Shown piece by piece: positions 44,519 through 51,988 of a DNA stretch of 64,000 bases (position 1 is the first letter of the stretch; each line of letters opens with the position of its first letter). Position numbers and translations under genes: made by a program. The notes under the pieces are model-generated. The model saw only the letters and a list, made by a program, of their open reading frames with translations. It did not search any database and was not told the origin of the DNA. The stretch lies in the NCBI RefSeq assembly GCF_007896845.1, contig NZ_VOHS01000004.1, forward strand, positions 124,001 through 188,000, given 5' to 3'. Origin of the DNA: Chitinophaga pinensis (GTDB lineage Bacteria; Bacteroidota; Bacteroidia; Chitinophagales; Chitinophagaceae).

Positions 44519-45772
44519 TTATTCCTGATTAACGCCGGTCTCAAAGATATCATTGATCATGGCGATATATTGGTCACTTTTATCTGTTTCGCGGCGTACT
44601 TTACCCGCCATCAGGTTGATCATCTTCTGGATGATGCGGGAAGATACTGCTTCAATATCTTCCAGATTGTACTGACTGCCATTCTTCTGCTGTTGTATTT
44701 CCTTTGTATGGATTTCCGTCAGCTTATCCTTTACGGCTTTCAGTACTACCGCGTGTTTACGCATTTTATACCAGTAGAGGAACTCATTCATGTGCTCCTC
44801 GATGATTGACAGTGCTTTTGGTACTTCCTGCAGGCGCATCTGCAATGTCTCATCCTGTATTTTAGACAGTTCATCCACGTTCACGAGTTCAATATGCGCC
44901 AGGTCTTTTACTTCCGGAGCTACGTTGAATGGGATGGACAGGTCAATAATGAGTTTGCGGGAGGATGGCGGGAAATGTTCCGCCAGTACATTTGGTTCCG
45001 GTGCATTAGAGGCTACGAGTATGATATCTGCTGCCTGTAATTCTTCTGCAAGATTCTCATATGGCGCATAGCGCAGACCATGTTGATTGGCAAATTCCTG
45101 TGCTACAGCAGTAGTACGGTTCACCAATGTTACGTTGGTTACGCCCAGATAGTCCATCATGTTCTTGCAGGTATTACGGCCGATCTTACCCACGCCTACC
45201 AGCAATATCTTTTTCTGATGAATATCAGGTACTTTATGTTCCAGCAGACGTACGGCGGCAAAAGCCACAGAAACGGTGCCGGAGCTGAGACCTGTCTCAT
45301 TCTTGATAAGCTTGGATACCTGTAAAACACTGTTCACCAGTCTTTCCTGGAATCCACCGAAACAACCATTTGCTTTGGAAAATTTCGTTGCATTACGTAT
45401 CTGACCGATGATCTCATAATCCCCGAGGATTTGTGAGTCCAGTCCTGTGCCTACCTGATAAAGGTGTTTAATGGCTTCTTCTCCCGTTTTCACATAAGAG
45501 AGCTGGCTGAATAGATTGCAATCACCATCGGTTTCATTGCATACCAGTTCCACCAGTTCTTGTGGATCATTGGCAAAACCATAGATCTCAGTTCTGTTGC
45601 ATGTCGAGAGTACAAAAATATCATCCAGGTCTAGGGACTTTGCACTTTCGAGTAAGTGCTGATATTGTACCTGGTTAATAGCAAACGATCCTCTTATAGC
45701 AGCATCTGTTTTCTTATAGTTGATACCAACGATATGAAAATGGGCTATATCTTTTGAATGACTACCCTGCAT
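44519..45772 (-). CDS. hemA: Glutamyl-tRNA reductase
   Basis: HemA reduces glutamyl-tRNA to glutamate-1-semialdehyde with NADPH, the committed step of the C5 pathway. From the ATG at 45772 it has 417 residues, the usual length. An upstream ATG at 45841 would add 23 atypical residues. The nucleophilic cysteine is in VLSTCNRTEIY, the NADPH fold in LLVGVGKIGRNTCKNM, and the C-terminal dimerisation helices follow. As first gene of the minus-strand hem operon it is the natural control point. Confidence 0.96.
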   Translation of the reverse strand: MQGSHSKDIAHFHIVGINYKKTDAAIRGSFAINQVQYQHLLESAKSLDLDDIFVLSTCNRTEIYGFANDPQELVELVCNETDGDCNLFSQLSYVKTGEEAIKHLYQVGTGLDSQILGDYEIIGQIRNATKFSKANGCFGGFQERLVNSVLQVSKLIKNETGLSSGTVSVAFAAVRLLEHKVPDIHQKKILLVGVGKIGRNTCKNMMDYLGVTNVTLVNRTTAVAQEFANQHGLRYAPYENLAEELQAADIILVASNAPEPNVLAEHFPPSSRKLIIDLSIPFNVAPEVKDLAHIELVNVDELSKIQDETLQMRLQEVPKALSIIEEHMNEFLYWYKMRKHAVVLKAVKDKLTEIHTKEIQQQKNGSQYNLEDIEAVSSRIIQKMINLMAGKVRRETDKSDQYIAMINDIFETGVNQE

Positions 45773-45967
45773 TTTGTTCTTATAAGCTTCCGGGTGCAAA
45801 AATACTCGCATAGACTGCAAGAAAGGGCAGCAGGCTGTCATTAGTGTGTCATTTCTACTGCTGGTATAATGACATGCATAAAAATGACTTTTGTCAGTTT
45901 ACATACTGATATACGTTATCTATTACATTATAGTTAATAATTAAATTATTTCAACAATTGTATGACA

Positions 45968-45996
45968 TTTGCAGGCCGGATAAGCCATTACATTTG
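45968..45996 (+). promoter_or_regulatory. Promoter of hemH-hemG
   Basis: TTTG (45968-45971) and TACATTTG (45989-45996) are 17 nt apart, with the hemH ATG 20 nt beyond. The divergent hemA promoter must lie in the same 240 nt but I could not fix it. Confidence 0.65.
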
Positions 45997-46016
45997 CAAC
46001 AATTTTAAGTATAAGG

Positions 46017-47045
46017 ATGGAAGCTAAATCTGATAAAGGAATTATTCTGATGAACCTGGGTTCGCCGGATTCTACGGCAGTGCCGGATGTCAAGCGTTAT
46101 CTTAATGAGTTTTTAATGGATAAACGGGTTATTGATTATCCGTATCTGTTCCGTTTAATGCTGATCAAAGGTATTATAGTGCCAAGGCGTGCGCCTAAGT
46201 CAGCAGAGGCTTATAAATCCATCTGGTGGGAGGAAGGATCTCCGTTGATAGCGCTGACAAAGCAATTGCAGAACGCTGTACAACATGATCTGCAGATGCC
46301 TGTGGAGATCTCTATGCGTTACGGAAATCCTTCACAGGAAGACGCATATGACAAACTGCTTCAGCAGAATCCCAATCTGAAAGAAGTGATCCTGCTGCCT
46401 TTATATCCGCACTACGCCATGTCTTCTTATGAGACGGCTGTAGAGCACGCAAAGGCCGTACACAAGAAAAAGAAATATCCGTTCACACTGAATATCGTAC
46501 CTCCCTACTATAGCGAACCTGATTATATCAACGCGCTGGCAGAGAGTATGCGTCCATATGTGTCGCAGGAATTTGATCACCTGCTCTTCAGCTATCATGG
46601 TGTACCTGAAAGGCACATACGAAAAGGAGATATTACCGGCAAACATTGTCTGCAGGTAGAAGATTGCTGTCATGTAGGTTCTCCTGCACATGAATTCTGT
46701 TACCGTCATCAGGTGTTTATTACCTCTGAACTGGTAGCTGAAAAATTGAAAATACCGAGAGAGAAATGGAGCGTTACCTTCCAGTCCCGTCTGGGAAGAG
46801 AAGAGTGGCTGAAACCTTACACAGCCGCTACACTGGAAGAATTGCCAAAGAAAGGAGTGAAGCGTTTGCTGGTGGCTTGTCCTGCGTTTGTGTCGGACTG
46901 TCTTGAAACGCTGGAGGAAATTGCAGTGGAAGGTAAGCATACCTTTATCAATAGTGGCGGTGACAGCTTTACCATGATACCTTGTCTGAATGTACACCCA
47001 TTATGGGTAGGGGCAGTGGTAAAATGGATGACAGCAATGTCCTGA
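46017..47045 (+). CDS. hemH: Ferrochelatase
   Basis: HemH inserts ferrous iron into protoporphyrin IX to make protohaem. The 342-residue protein begins GIILMNLGSPDS, has the metal-binding histidine motif FSYHGVPERHIRKGD (about 193-207) and the acidic TFQSRLGREEWLKPYT segment, and ends with the conserved Glu in CLETLEEIAVEG. Cysteines in CLQVEDCCHVGSPAHEFC are present but not in the C-terminal [2Fe-2S] arrangement of some family members. It is divergent from hemA and cotranscribed with hemG. Confidence 0.96.
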   Translation: MEAKSDKGIILMNLGSPDSTAVPDVKRYLNEFLMDKRVIDYPYLFRLMLIKGIIVPRRAPKSAEAYKSIWWEEGSPLIALTKQLQNAVQHDLQMPVEISMRYGNPSQEDAYDKLLQQNPNLKEVILLPLYPHYAMSSYETAVEHAKAVHKKKKYPFTLNIVPPYYSEPDYINALAESMRPYVSQEFDHLLFSYHGVPERHIRKGDITGKHCLQVEDCCHVGSPAHEFCYRHQVFITSELVAEKLKIPREKWSVTFQSRLGREEWLKPYTAATLEELPKKGVKRLLVACPAFVSDCLETLEEIAVEGKHTFINSGGDSFTMIPCLNVHPLWVGAVVKWMTAMS

Positions 47046-47070
47046 CCCGTTATGACCAATATCCGCAATC

Positions 47071-48399
47071 ATGCAAACACAACCCGTTATCATTGCCGGC
47101 GCCGGTATTGCCGGACTAAGTATTGCCTACGAATTACAGCAGAAAGGCATTCCCTATGAAATTATGGAGGCCTCTTCCTATGCGGGAGGCGTTGTAAAAT
47201 CATTACATATTGACGGCTATGAACTGGATGCCGGCCCGAATTCTCTGGCCGCTTCCACCGAGTTCATGGCTTATATCGATCAGCTGGGTTTACAGGATGA
47301 AGTGCTGGAAGCCGCTGCTGCCAGTAAAAACCGCTTTCTGGTCAGAAATAATAAATTACATGCAGTATCCCCACATCCTTTTAAGATACTGCAATCAGAC
47401 TATATCAGTGGCGGCGCCAAATGGCGCCTGTTCACGGAAAGATTTCGCAAAGCAGCTGCTCCGGAAGGAGAAGAAACGGTATCTTCCTTTGTAACCCGCC
47501 GCTTTGGAAAAGAGATCAATGAATACCTGTTTGAACCGGTACTCTCCGGCATCTATGCGGGTAATCCCGATCTGATGTCAGTAGGGGAAGTACTCCCCAT
47601 GCTGCCACAGTGGGAGAAAAAATACGGTAGCGTTACACAGGGATTGATGAAGAACAAGGGCGCTATGGGAGGTCGTAAGATCATTGCCTTCAAAGGCGGT
47701 AATGCGACACTGACCAACAAATTACAATCTCTCCTCACCGGTAAAATAAGATTCAATTGCGCCATAACGGGTGTTACCCGTGGGGCAGCTGATTATATTG
47801 TACAATACACGGAGAGTGGTAATACTGCTATGCTGAATGCCTCCCGTGTCATCTTCACTACACCTGCTTATAGTACAGCTGTTGCGATACAAGGACTGGA
47901 CGCGTCTCTGGCTGCGCATCTCAGCGAAGTGCCTTATCCCCGGATGGGCGTGCTGCATCTTGGATTCGGACAGGAAGCGCAGCAAAAAGCACCTGCAGGT
48001 TTTGGATTTCTGGTGCCACATGCAGCAGGAAAACATTTCCTCGGCGCTATCTGTAACAGTGCCATATTCCCTTCACGGGTACCGACAGGTAAAATATTGT
48101 TTACTGTATTTGTCGGTGGTGCAAGACAGGAACAGCTGTTTGATCAGCTGGGACCAGAAAAGCTGCAACAGACTGTAGTAACAGAATTGATGGAACTGCT
48201 GGGGCTGACAACGCCTCCTGAAATGCAGCGTTTCAGTGAATGGAACAGAGCAATTCCGCAATTGAATGTAGGTTACGCGCAGACCAGACAACAGATCCGC
48301 TTTTTTGAACAACGTTATCCCGGCATCAGATTGGCAGGTAACTATGTGACAGGAGTAGCGGTGCCCGCTATCATCCAGGCGGCGAAAGGATACTGTTGA
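47071..48399 (+). CDS. hemG: Protoporphyrinogen oxidase, HemY/HemG FAD type
   Basis: An oxygen-dependent flavoenzyme oxidising protoporphyrinogen IX to protoporphyrin IX. The 442-residue protein starts with the FAD Rossmann motif IAGAGIAGLSIAYELQQKG and the amine-oxidase-like YELDAGPNSLAAS segment (about 50-62). It ends with the FAD-binding IRLAGNYVTGVAVPAIIQAAKG. The family is named HemY in Bacillus and HemG in some schemes. As the pathway ends in HemH here and no coproporphyrin-dependent HemQ is present, the protoporphyrin route is used. It follows hemH after 25 nt. Confidence 0.94.
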   Translation: MQTQPVIIAGAGIAGLSIAYELQQKGIPYEIMEASSYAGGVVKSLHIDGYELDAGPNSLAASTEFMAYIDQLGLQDEVLEAAAASKNRFLVRNNKLHAVSPHPFKILQSDYISGGAKWRLFTERFRKAAAPEGEETVSSFVTRRFGKEINEYLFEPVLSGIYAGNPDLMSVGEVLPMLPQWEKKYGSVTQGLMKNKGAMGGRKIIAFKGGNATLTNKLQSLLTGKIRFNCAITGVTRGAADYIVQYTESGNTAMLNASRVIFTTPAYSTAVAIQGLDASLAAHLSEVPYPRMGVLHLGFGQEAQQKAPAGFGFLVPHAAGKHFLGAICNSAIFPSRVPTGKILFTVFVGGARQEQLFDQLGPEKLQQTVVTELMELLGLTTPPEMQRFSEWNRAIPQLNVGYAQTRQQIRFFEQRYPGIRLAGNYVTGVAVPAIIQAAKGYC

Positions 48400-48435
48400 G
48401 TATACTTATCTTGGCATAGTTTTCTGTTGCATATT

Positions 48436-49179
48436 ATGATGGCAACGGGCAAAATACATATCGGAACATCCGGATGGAGTTATAAACACTGGCGGGAGAT
48501 CTTCTACCCGCCAGACCTGAAACCCACAGAGTACCTTTCTTTTTATGCCGGTCATTTCCAGACGGCCGAGATCAACACCAGCTTTTATCATCTCCCAAAA
48601 CCTGCCACCGTTGAAAAATGGACAGATACGGTGAATACAAGGTTCCATTTCTGCCCCAAGATCAGCCGTTTTATTACACATATTAAAAAGCTGAATGACC
48701 CTGAAGATACATTGCCCCGGTTCTTCGATGTTTTTGATCCCGTGCATAAGCATCTGGGACCTGTGCTGATACAATTACCTGCAACATTGGGATTTCATGA
48801 AGATAAAGTAAGTCACTTCTTTGGAGTACTCAAGGAATACAAAGGGTATAGCTTCGCCATTGAACCCAGGCATGAAAGCTGGCTACAGGATAATGCTATC
48901 GCCTTGCTTGAAAAGTACAGGATTGCCTTTGTGATAGCTGAATCCGGTAAACGCTGGCCATATGGAGAGTTTGTGACTGCCCGGCACATCTATATTCGTT
49001 TTCATGGTCCCGATGGCTCATATGCGACATCTTACAGTCATAAGACGCTCGAAAAGTATGCGGAAAAAATGCGTAACTGGAAAGAAGAAGGGCATACAGT
49101 TTGGGTGTTTTTCAATAACGATGTCCATGGATATGCCATTGAGAATGCAAATACATTGATTGATATGACTAAAGCATGA
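48436..49179 (+). CDS. DUF72 (YecE-like) family protein
   Basis: About 247 residues with a TIM-barrel-like DUF72 domain. IHIGTSGWSYKHWREIFYP (about 5-23) is the family hallmark, followed by FQTAEINTSFYHLPKP, FCPKISRFITH and LIQLPATLGF, and ending VWVFFNNDVHGYAIENA. The biochemical role of the family is not established. It forms a tight trio with the next two genes (3 nt and 9 nt gaps), one of which is a DNA glycosylase, so a DNA-repair link is suggested by context only. Tandem ATGs lie at 48436 and 48439. Confidence 0.9.
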   Translation: MMATGKIHIGTSGWSYKHWREIFYPPDLKPTEYLSFYAGHFQTAEINTSFYHLPKPATVEKWTDTVNTRFHFCPKISRFITHIKKLNDPEDTLPRFFDVFDPVHKHLGPVLIQLPATLGFHEDKVSHFFGVLKEYKGYSFAIEPRHESWLQDNAIALLEKYRIAFVIAESGKRWPYGEFVTARHIYIRFHGPDGSYATSYSHKTLEKYAEKMRNWKEEGHTVWVFFNNDVHGYAIENANTLIDMTKA

Positions 49180-49182
49180 TGT

Positions 49183-49896
49183 ATGAAAACAGCAACGAGG
49201 AAAACAGCAGCAAAAAAGAAAACAGCCGTTACAACATCGCCACGTAAGAAAGCTGTTAAGAAAGATTTGTCGAAGACGTACAATGAATTCAAGGAATTTG
49301 AAGGACAACAATACACCGGCATGAAGATAGGCAGAAGCCATAAATGGAATTATGATGCAGGTGTCTGGAAAGAAACGAAGATCACACCCGATCTGTGGGA
49401 GTTATCATATGCTGTGACCAAACGTAGGGCAGGGCATGCGCCCGAAGGTTCAGGTGTACCGGTAGGGACAGCATATCATTGGTATATTCTGGCGCACCAA
49501 AACGTACGAAAACTGAATGCCAATGATTACACCACTTCCATGGCAGGATTGAAACTGAAGCTGGCGCACAAACGTGCCGATAAAGAAAAATGGAGTCTTT
49601 CAGGAAAAACGCAGCGGAAGCATCTGATTGAATTTCTCCGGGAGATTATTGCACAGCTGGAAAAAGAGCCTGCGCCGCTTGATCTTATATACAATGAAAA
49701 GCAGTACCTTGGAGAAGCTATTCCTATCGGACAAACCTGTCATGATGGCCTTTGTGAAGAGTATGATGTTATCCTCAATGATGCCAGTATGGGTATTATC
49801 AGGCGTATGAAGAAAGGCTGGAAAATCGATGGGATGGAAGATAAAAAGTTTGTCAACGCGATAGGAGAGGCAATAGTGCAATCATCCGCCAAATAA
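49183..49896 (+). CDS. Protein with histone-H1-like lysine-rich N-terminus, unknown function
   Basis: A 237-residue protein. The first 35 residues are Lys/Ala/Thr-rich (TAAKKKTAVTTSPRKKAVKK), as in DNA-compacting tails. The folded rest contains YTGMKIGRSHKWNYDAGVWKETKITPDLW, a Trp-rich YHWYILAHQNVRKL segment and a C-terminal helix GIIRRMKKGWKIDGMEDKKF. No cysteine cluster or nuclease motif is seen. Its position, 9 nt ahead of a DNA glycosylase and 3 nt after the DUF72 gene, suggests a DNA-binding partner of these proteins. I do not recognise the folded domain. Confidence 0.8.
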   Translation: MKTATRKTAAKKKTAVTTSPRKKAVKKDLSKTYNEFKEFEGQQYTGMKIGRSHKWNYDAGVWKETKITPDLWELSYAVTKRRAGHAPEGSGVPVGTAYHWYILAHQNVRKLNANDYTTSMAGLKLKLAHKRADKEKWSLSGKTQRKHLIEFLREIIAQLEKEPAPLDLIYNEKQYLGEAIPIGQTCHDGLCEEYDVILNDASMGIIRRMKKGWKIDGMEDKKFVNAIGEAIVQSSAK

Positions 49897-49905
49897 ATCA
49901 GACAT

Positions 49906-50685
49906 ATGCCCGAACTACCAGATCTGCAGGTATTCAGCCACAACCTCGATAAAGTACTATCAGGTAAGAAATTAAAAGCCGTTAAACTGGAAAATACCAA
50001 AAAAGCAAAAGATAGTCCGGCTGCTTTCAGGAAAGCACTGGAAGGAGAAAAGCTGGAAAAGGTGTACAGAGAAGGGAAGGAGCTGCGTTTTCGGTTTGAA
50101 AATGATGCTATATTAGGAATGCATCTGATGCTGCACGGAAAATTGTATTACTTCGAAGAACAGAATACAAATAAACATACGATCATTGAGCTGCTGTTTG
50201 AAGATGGAAAGGGCCTTGCGTTGACGGATTTTCAAGGGGCTGCAGTGCCTTCACTGAATCCGGAAGTAGCGGAAGCGCCTGATGCGTTGTCAAAGGAGTT
50301 CACATTGGAATTTCTGAAAGAGCAGCTGGCAAAGAAAAAGACAGCTATCAAGAAAATACTGCTTGACCAGCATGTCATCAGGGGGATTGGTAACGCCTAC
50401 GCAGATGAGATCTTATGGGAAGCAGGTATTTCGCCTTTCTCTATCGCCAATAAGATCCCTGCTGCTAAGGTCAAAGCTTTGCATCATTCGATTCATGAGG
50501 TGCTGACAACAGCAGAAAAACAGATCCGTAAAGAACACCCGGATATCATTGCAGGTGAGATACGAGATTTTATGAAAATACATCAGCCTAAAAAGACGCA
50601 TAGTCCATCGGGAGGTGCTATTGAGCAGAAGGAACTGAATGGCCGGAAAACGTATTATACAGACGAACAGGAACTATTTGAATAG
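49906..50685 (+). CDS. Fpg/Nei-family DNA glycosylase without zinc finger
   Basis: A 259-residue formamidopyrimidine/endonuclease VIII-type glycosylase removing oxidised bases. The N-terminal MPELPDLQ supplies the catalytic Pro2 and Glu3. LHGKLYYF is the lysine loop and QHVIRGIGNAYADEILWEAGISP the helix-two-turn-helix (about 151-173). The C-terminal finger keeps the shape and DNA-contacting arginine (GRKTYYTDEQ) but has none of the four cysteines, so it is a zincless finger as in NEIL1 and plant or Mimivirus relatives. Whether it prefers 8-oxoG, hydantoins or pyrimidine lesions cannot be read. It is the last gene of the trio and is followed by a terminator. Confidence 0.92.
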   Translation: MPELPDLQVFSHNLDKVLSGKKLKAVKLENTKKAKDSPAAFRKALEGEKLEKVYREGKELRFRFENDAILGMHLMLHGKLYYFEEQNTNKHTIIELLFEDGKGLALTDFQGAAVPSLNPEVAEAPDALSKEFTLEFLKEQLAKKKTAIKKILLDQHVIRGIGNAYADEILWEAGISPFSIANKIPAAKVKALHHSIHEVLTTAEKQIRKEHPDIIAGEIRDFMKIHQPKKTHSPSGGAIEQKELNGRKTYYTDEQELFE

Positions 50686-50692
50686 TCGATAT

Positions 50693-50723
50693 ATTGGGAT
50701 GCTTACAGGCATCCCAATTTTTT
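50693..50723 (+). terminator. Terminator of the DUF72/Lys-rich/Fpg trio
   Basis: ATTGGGATGC (50693-50702) pairs with GCATCCCAAT (50709-50718), followed by six T. Confidence 0.9.
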
Positions 50724-50736
50724 ATTATCCCTCTTT

Positions 50737-50765
50737 TTTGTTAACTTGTAGTGTGAATAAATTTG
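50737..50765 (+). promoter_or_regulatory. Promoter of the multi-pass membrane protein gene
   Basis: TTTG (50737-50740) and TAAATTTG (50758-50765) are 17 nt apart. The start codon is about 120 nt downstream, so there is a long leader. Confidence 0.6.
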
Positions 50766-50886
50766 ACCCCAAAACCCCGTTACCCCATTTGTCGTGTTGA
50801 TATCCATATACAAAATGAGCACATAAAGACATAATGCCACAAAGCCTTCTCCGGCACTATTTCACAACTATTTTAATGCATCTTTT

Positions 50887-51945
50887 ATGACTGAAATGCA
50901 GCATGCTGCCCCACAATCTCCCCTTCCTCCTTATAGGGATGATGATGGTAATGAAATCACGGCCGGCGGGAAATGGCTCGCTGGTTTACTGATCATTTTC
51001 TTTACATTATTCAGCGCGATCTGCCTGATTGCGCACTGGCCGGACAGAATACCGGGTCCGAAAGAAAATACCACCTCGCTCTATGTGAATAAATGGTTCC
51101 ATGTAAGGCTGGTTGATTCAATTATTGATATTGCTCATCTGCAAAAACAGATGGTCAATACACCCCTTGATACCGCAAAGAAAGATACTACCGGAAAGGA
51201 TACAATGGTCGTACAAATGGCGGCTGATGCTGCATTTACTGTGATACAGGGGCGGACTATTTATTACAAAGGAAACGAAAGTGGGCTGATACACATCAAT
51301 ACCCTATTCCTGTTATTGGTAGGCATAGCAGGATTTCTCGGTAACATGATCCACATAGCGACCTCATTTACCACCTTTATTGGAGCAGGTAAATTCCGCA
51401 AGAGCTGGATACTTTGGTATGTTGTCAAACCATTTACTGCAGCAGCACTGGCTATTGCGATTTACTTTGTTTTCAGGGGAGGGTTCCTGAATATGAGTGA
51501 CGACAGTTCAAATATCAATATCTACGGATTGATGACAATATCGCTTCTGTCAGGACTATTCACAGACAGAGCAACATTAAAACTGAAGGAGATCTTTGAC
51601 GTGGTGTTTCGTACAAATCCGAAGGAAGAAAGACCGGACAAACTGACAAACGGAGTGCCTAAAATAACCGGTGTAAGTGCTGATCCGCTGGAAGCAGGTA
51701 AACCTGTATTGATTACATTGACAGGAGAAAAACTCAACGAAGGCAATATCAATATAACGATCGAAAATATACCTGTGGATAATCCGGAAAGAAAGTCTGA
51801 TAGTATCAGTTTCAATTATACATTGCCGGAGGCATTGAAACAAAAAGAGCATGTAACATTATCAGCGAAGCCAGATAAAGCAACCACGGCCACTACTTTT
51901 CAACTGAAGATTCAACAGGAAGTACTGCCTGAAACCGGCGAATAA
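50887..51945 (+). CDS. Multi-pass membrane protein with C-terminal Ig/IPT-like domain, unknown function
   Basis: A 352-residue protein. Hydrophobic helices are at about 29-50, 138-162, 175-200 and 210-225, with a periplasmic loop (about 55-135) between the first two. The C-terminal 95 residues (KITGVSADPLEAGKPVLITLTGEKLNEGNINI and following) look like an IPT/TIG-type beta-sandwich. There is no enzymatic motif. It has its own promoter and is convergent with the baeRF gene across a bidirectional terminator. I do not recognise the family. Confidence 0.75.
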   Translation: MTEMQHAAPQSPLPPYRDDDGNEITAGGKWLAGLLIIFFTLFSAICLIAHWPDRIPGPKENTTSLYVNKWFHVRLVDSIIDIAHLQKQMVNTPLDTAKKDTTGKDTMVVQMAADAAFTVIQGRTIYYKGNESGLIHINTLFLLLVGIAGFLGNMIHIATSFTTFIGAGKFRKSWILWYVVKPFTAAALAIAIYFVFRGGFLNMSDDSSNINIYGLMTISLLSGLFTDRATLKLKEIFDVVFRTNPKEERPDKLTNGVPKITGVSADPLEAGKPVLITLTGEKLNEGNINITIENIPVDNPERKSDSISFNYTLPEALKQKEHVTLSAKPDKATTATTFQLKIQQEVLPETGE

Positions 51946-51952
51946 ACATATA

Positions 51953-51983
51953 AAGACTGACCGGGAATGTCCCGGCCAGTCTT
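51953..51983. terminator. Bidirectional terminator between the membrane protein and baeRF genes
   Basis: AAGACTG and CCGGG pair with CCCGG and CAGTCTT around an AATGT loop (51953-51959, 51961-51965 with 51971-51975, 51977-51983), one A-C mismatch. Confidence 0.85.
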
Positions 51984-51988
51984 CTATT

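Noticed and set aside
43697-44809. 370-codon open frame antisense to hemC/hemA
   Set aside because: It lies across two unmistakable hem genes on the other strand. The translation has no family features.
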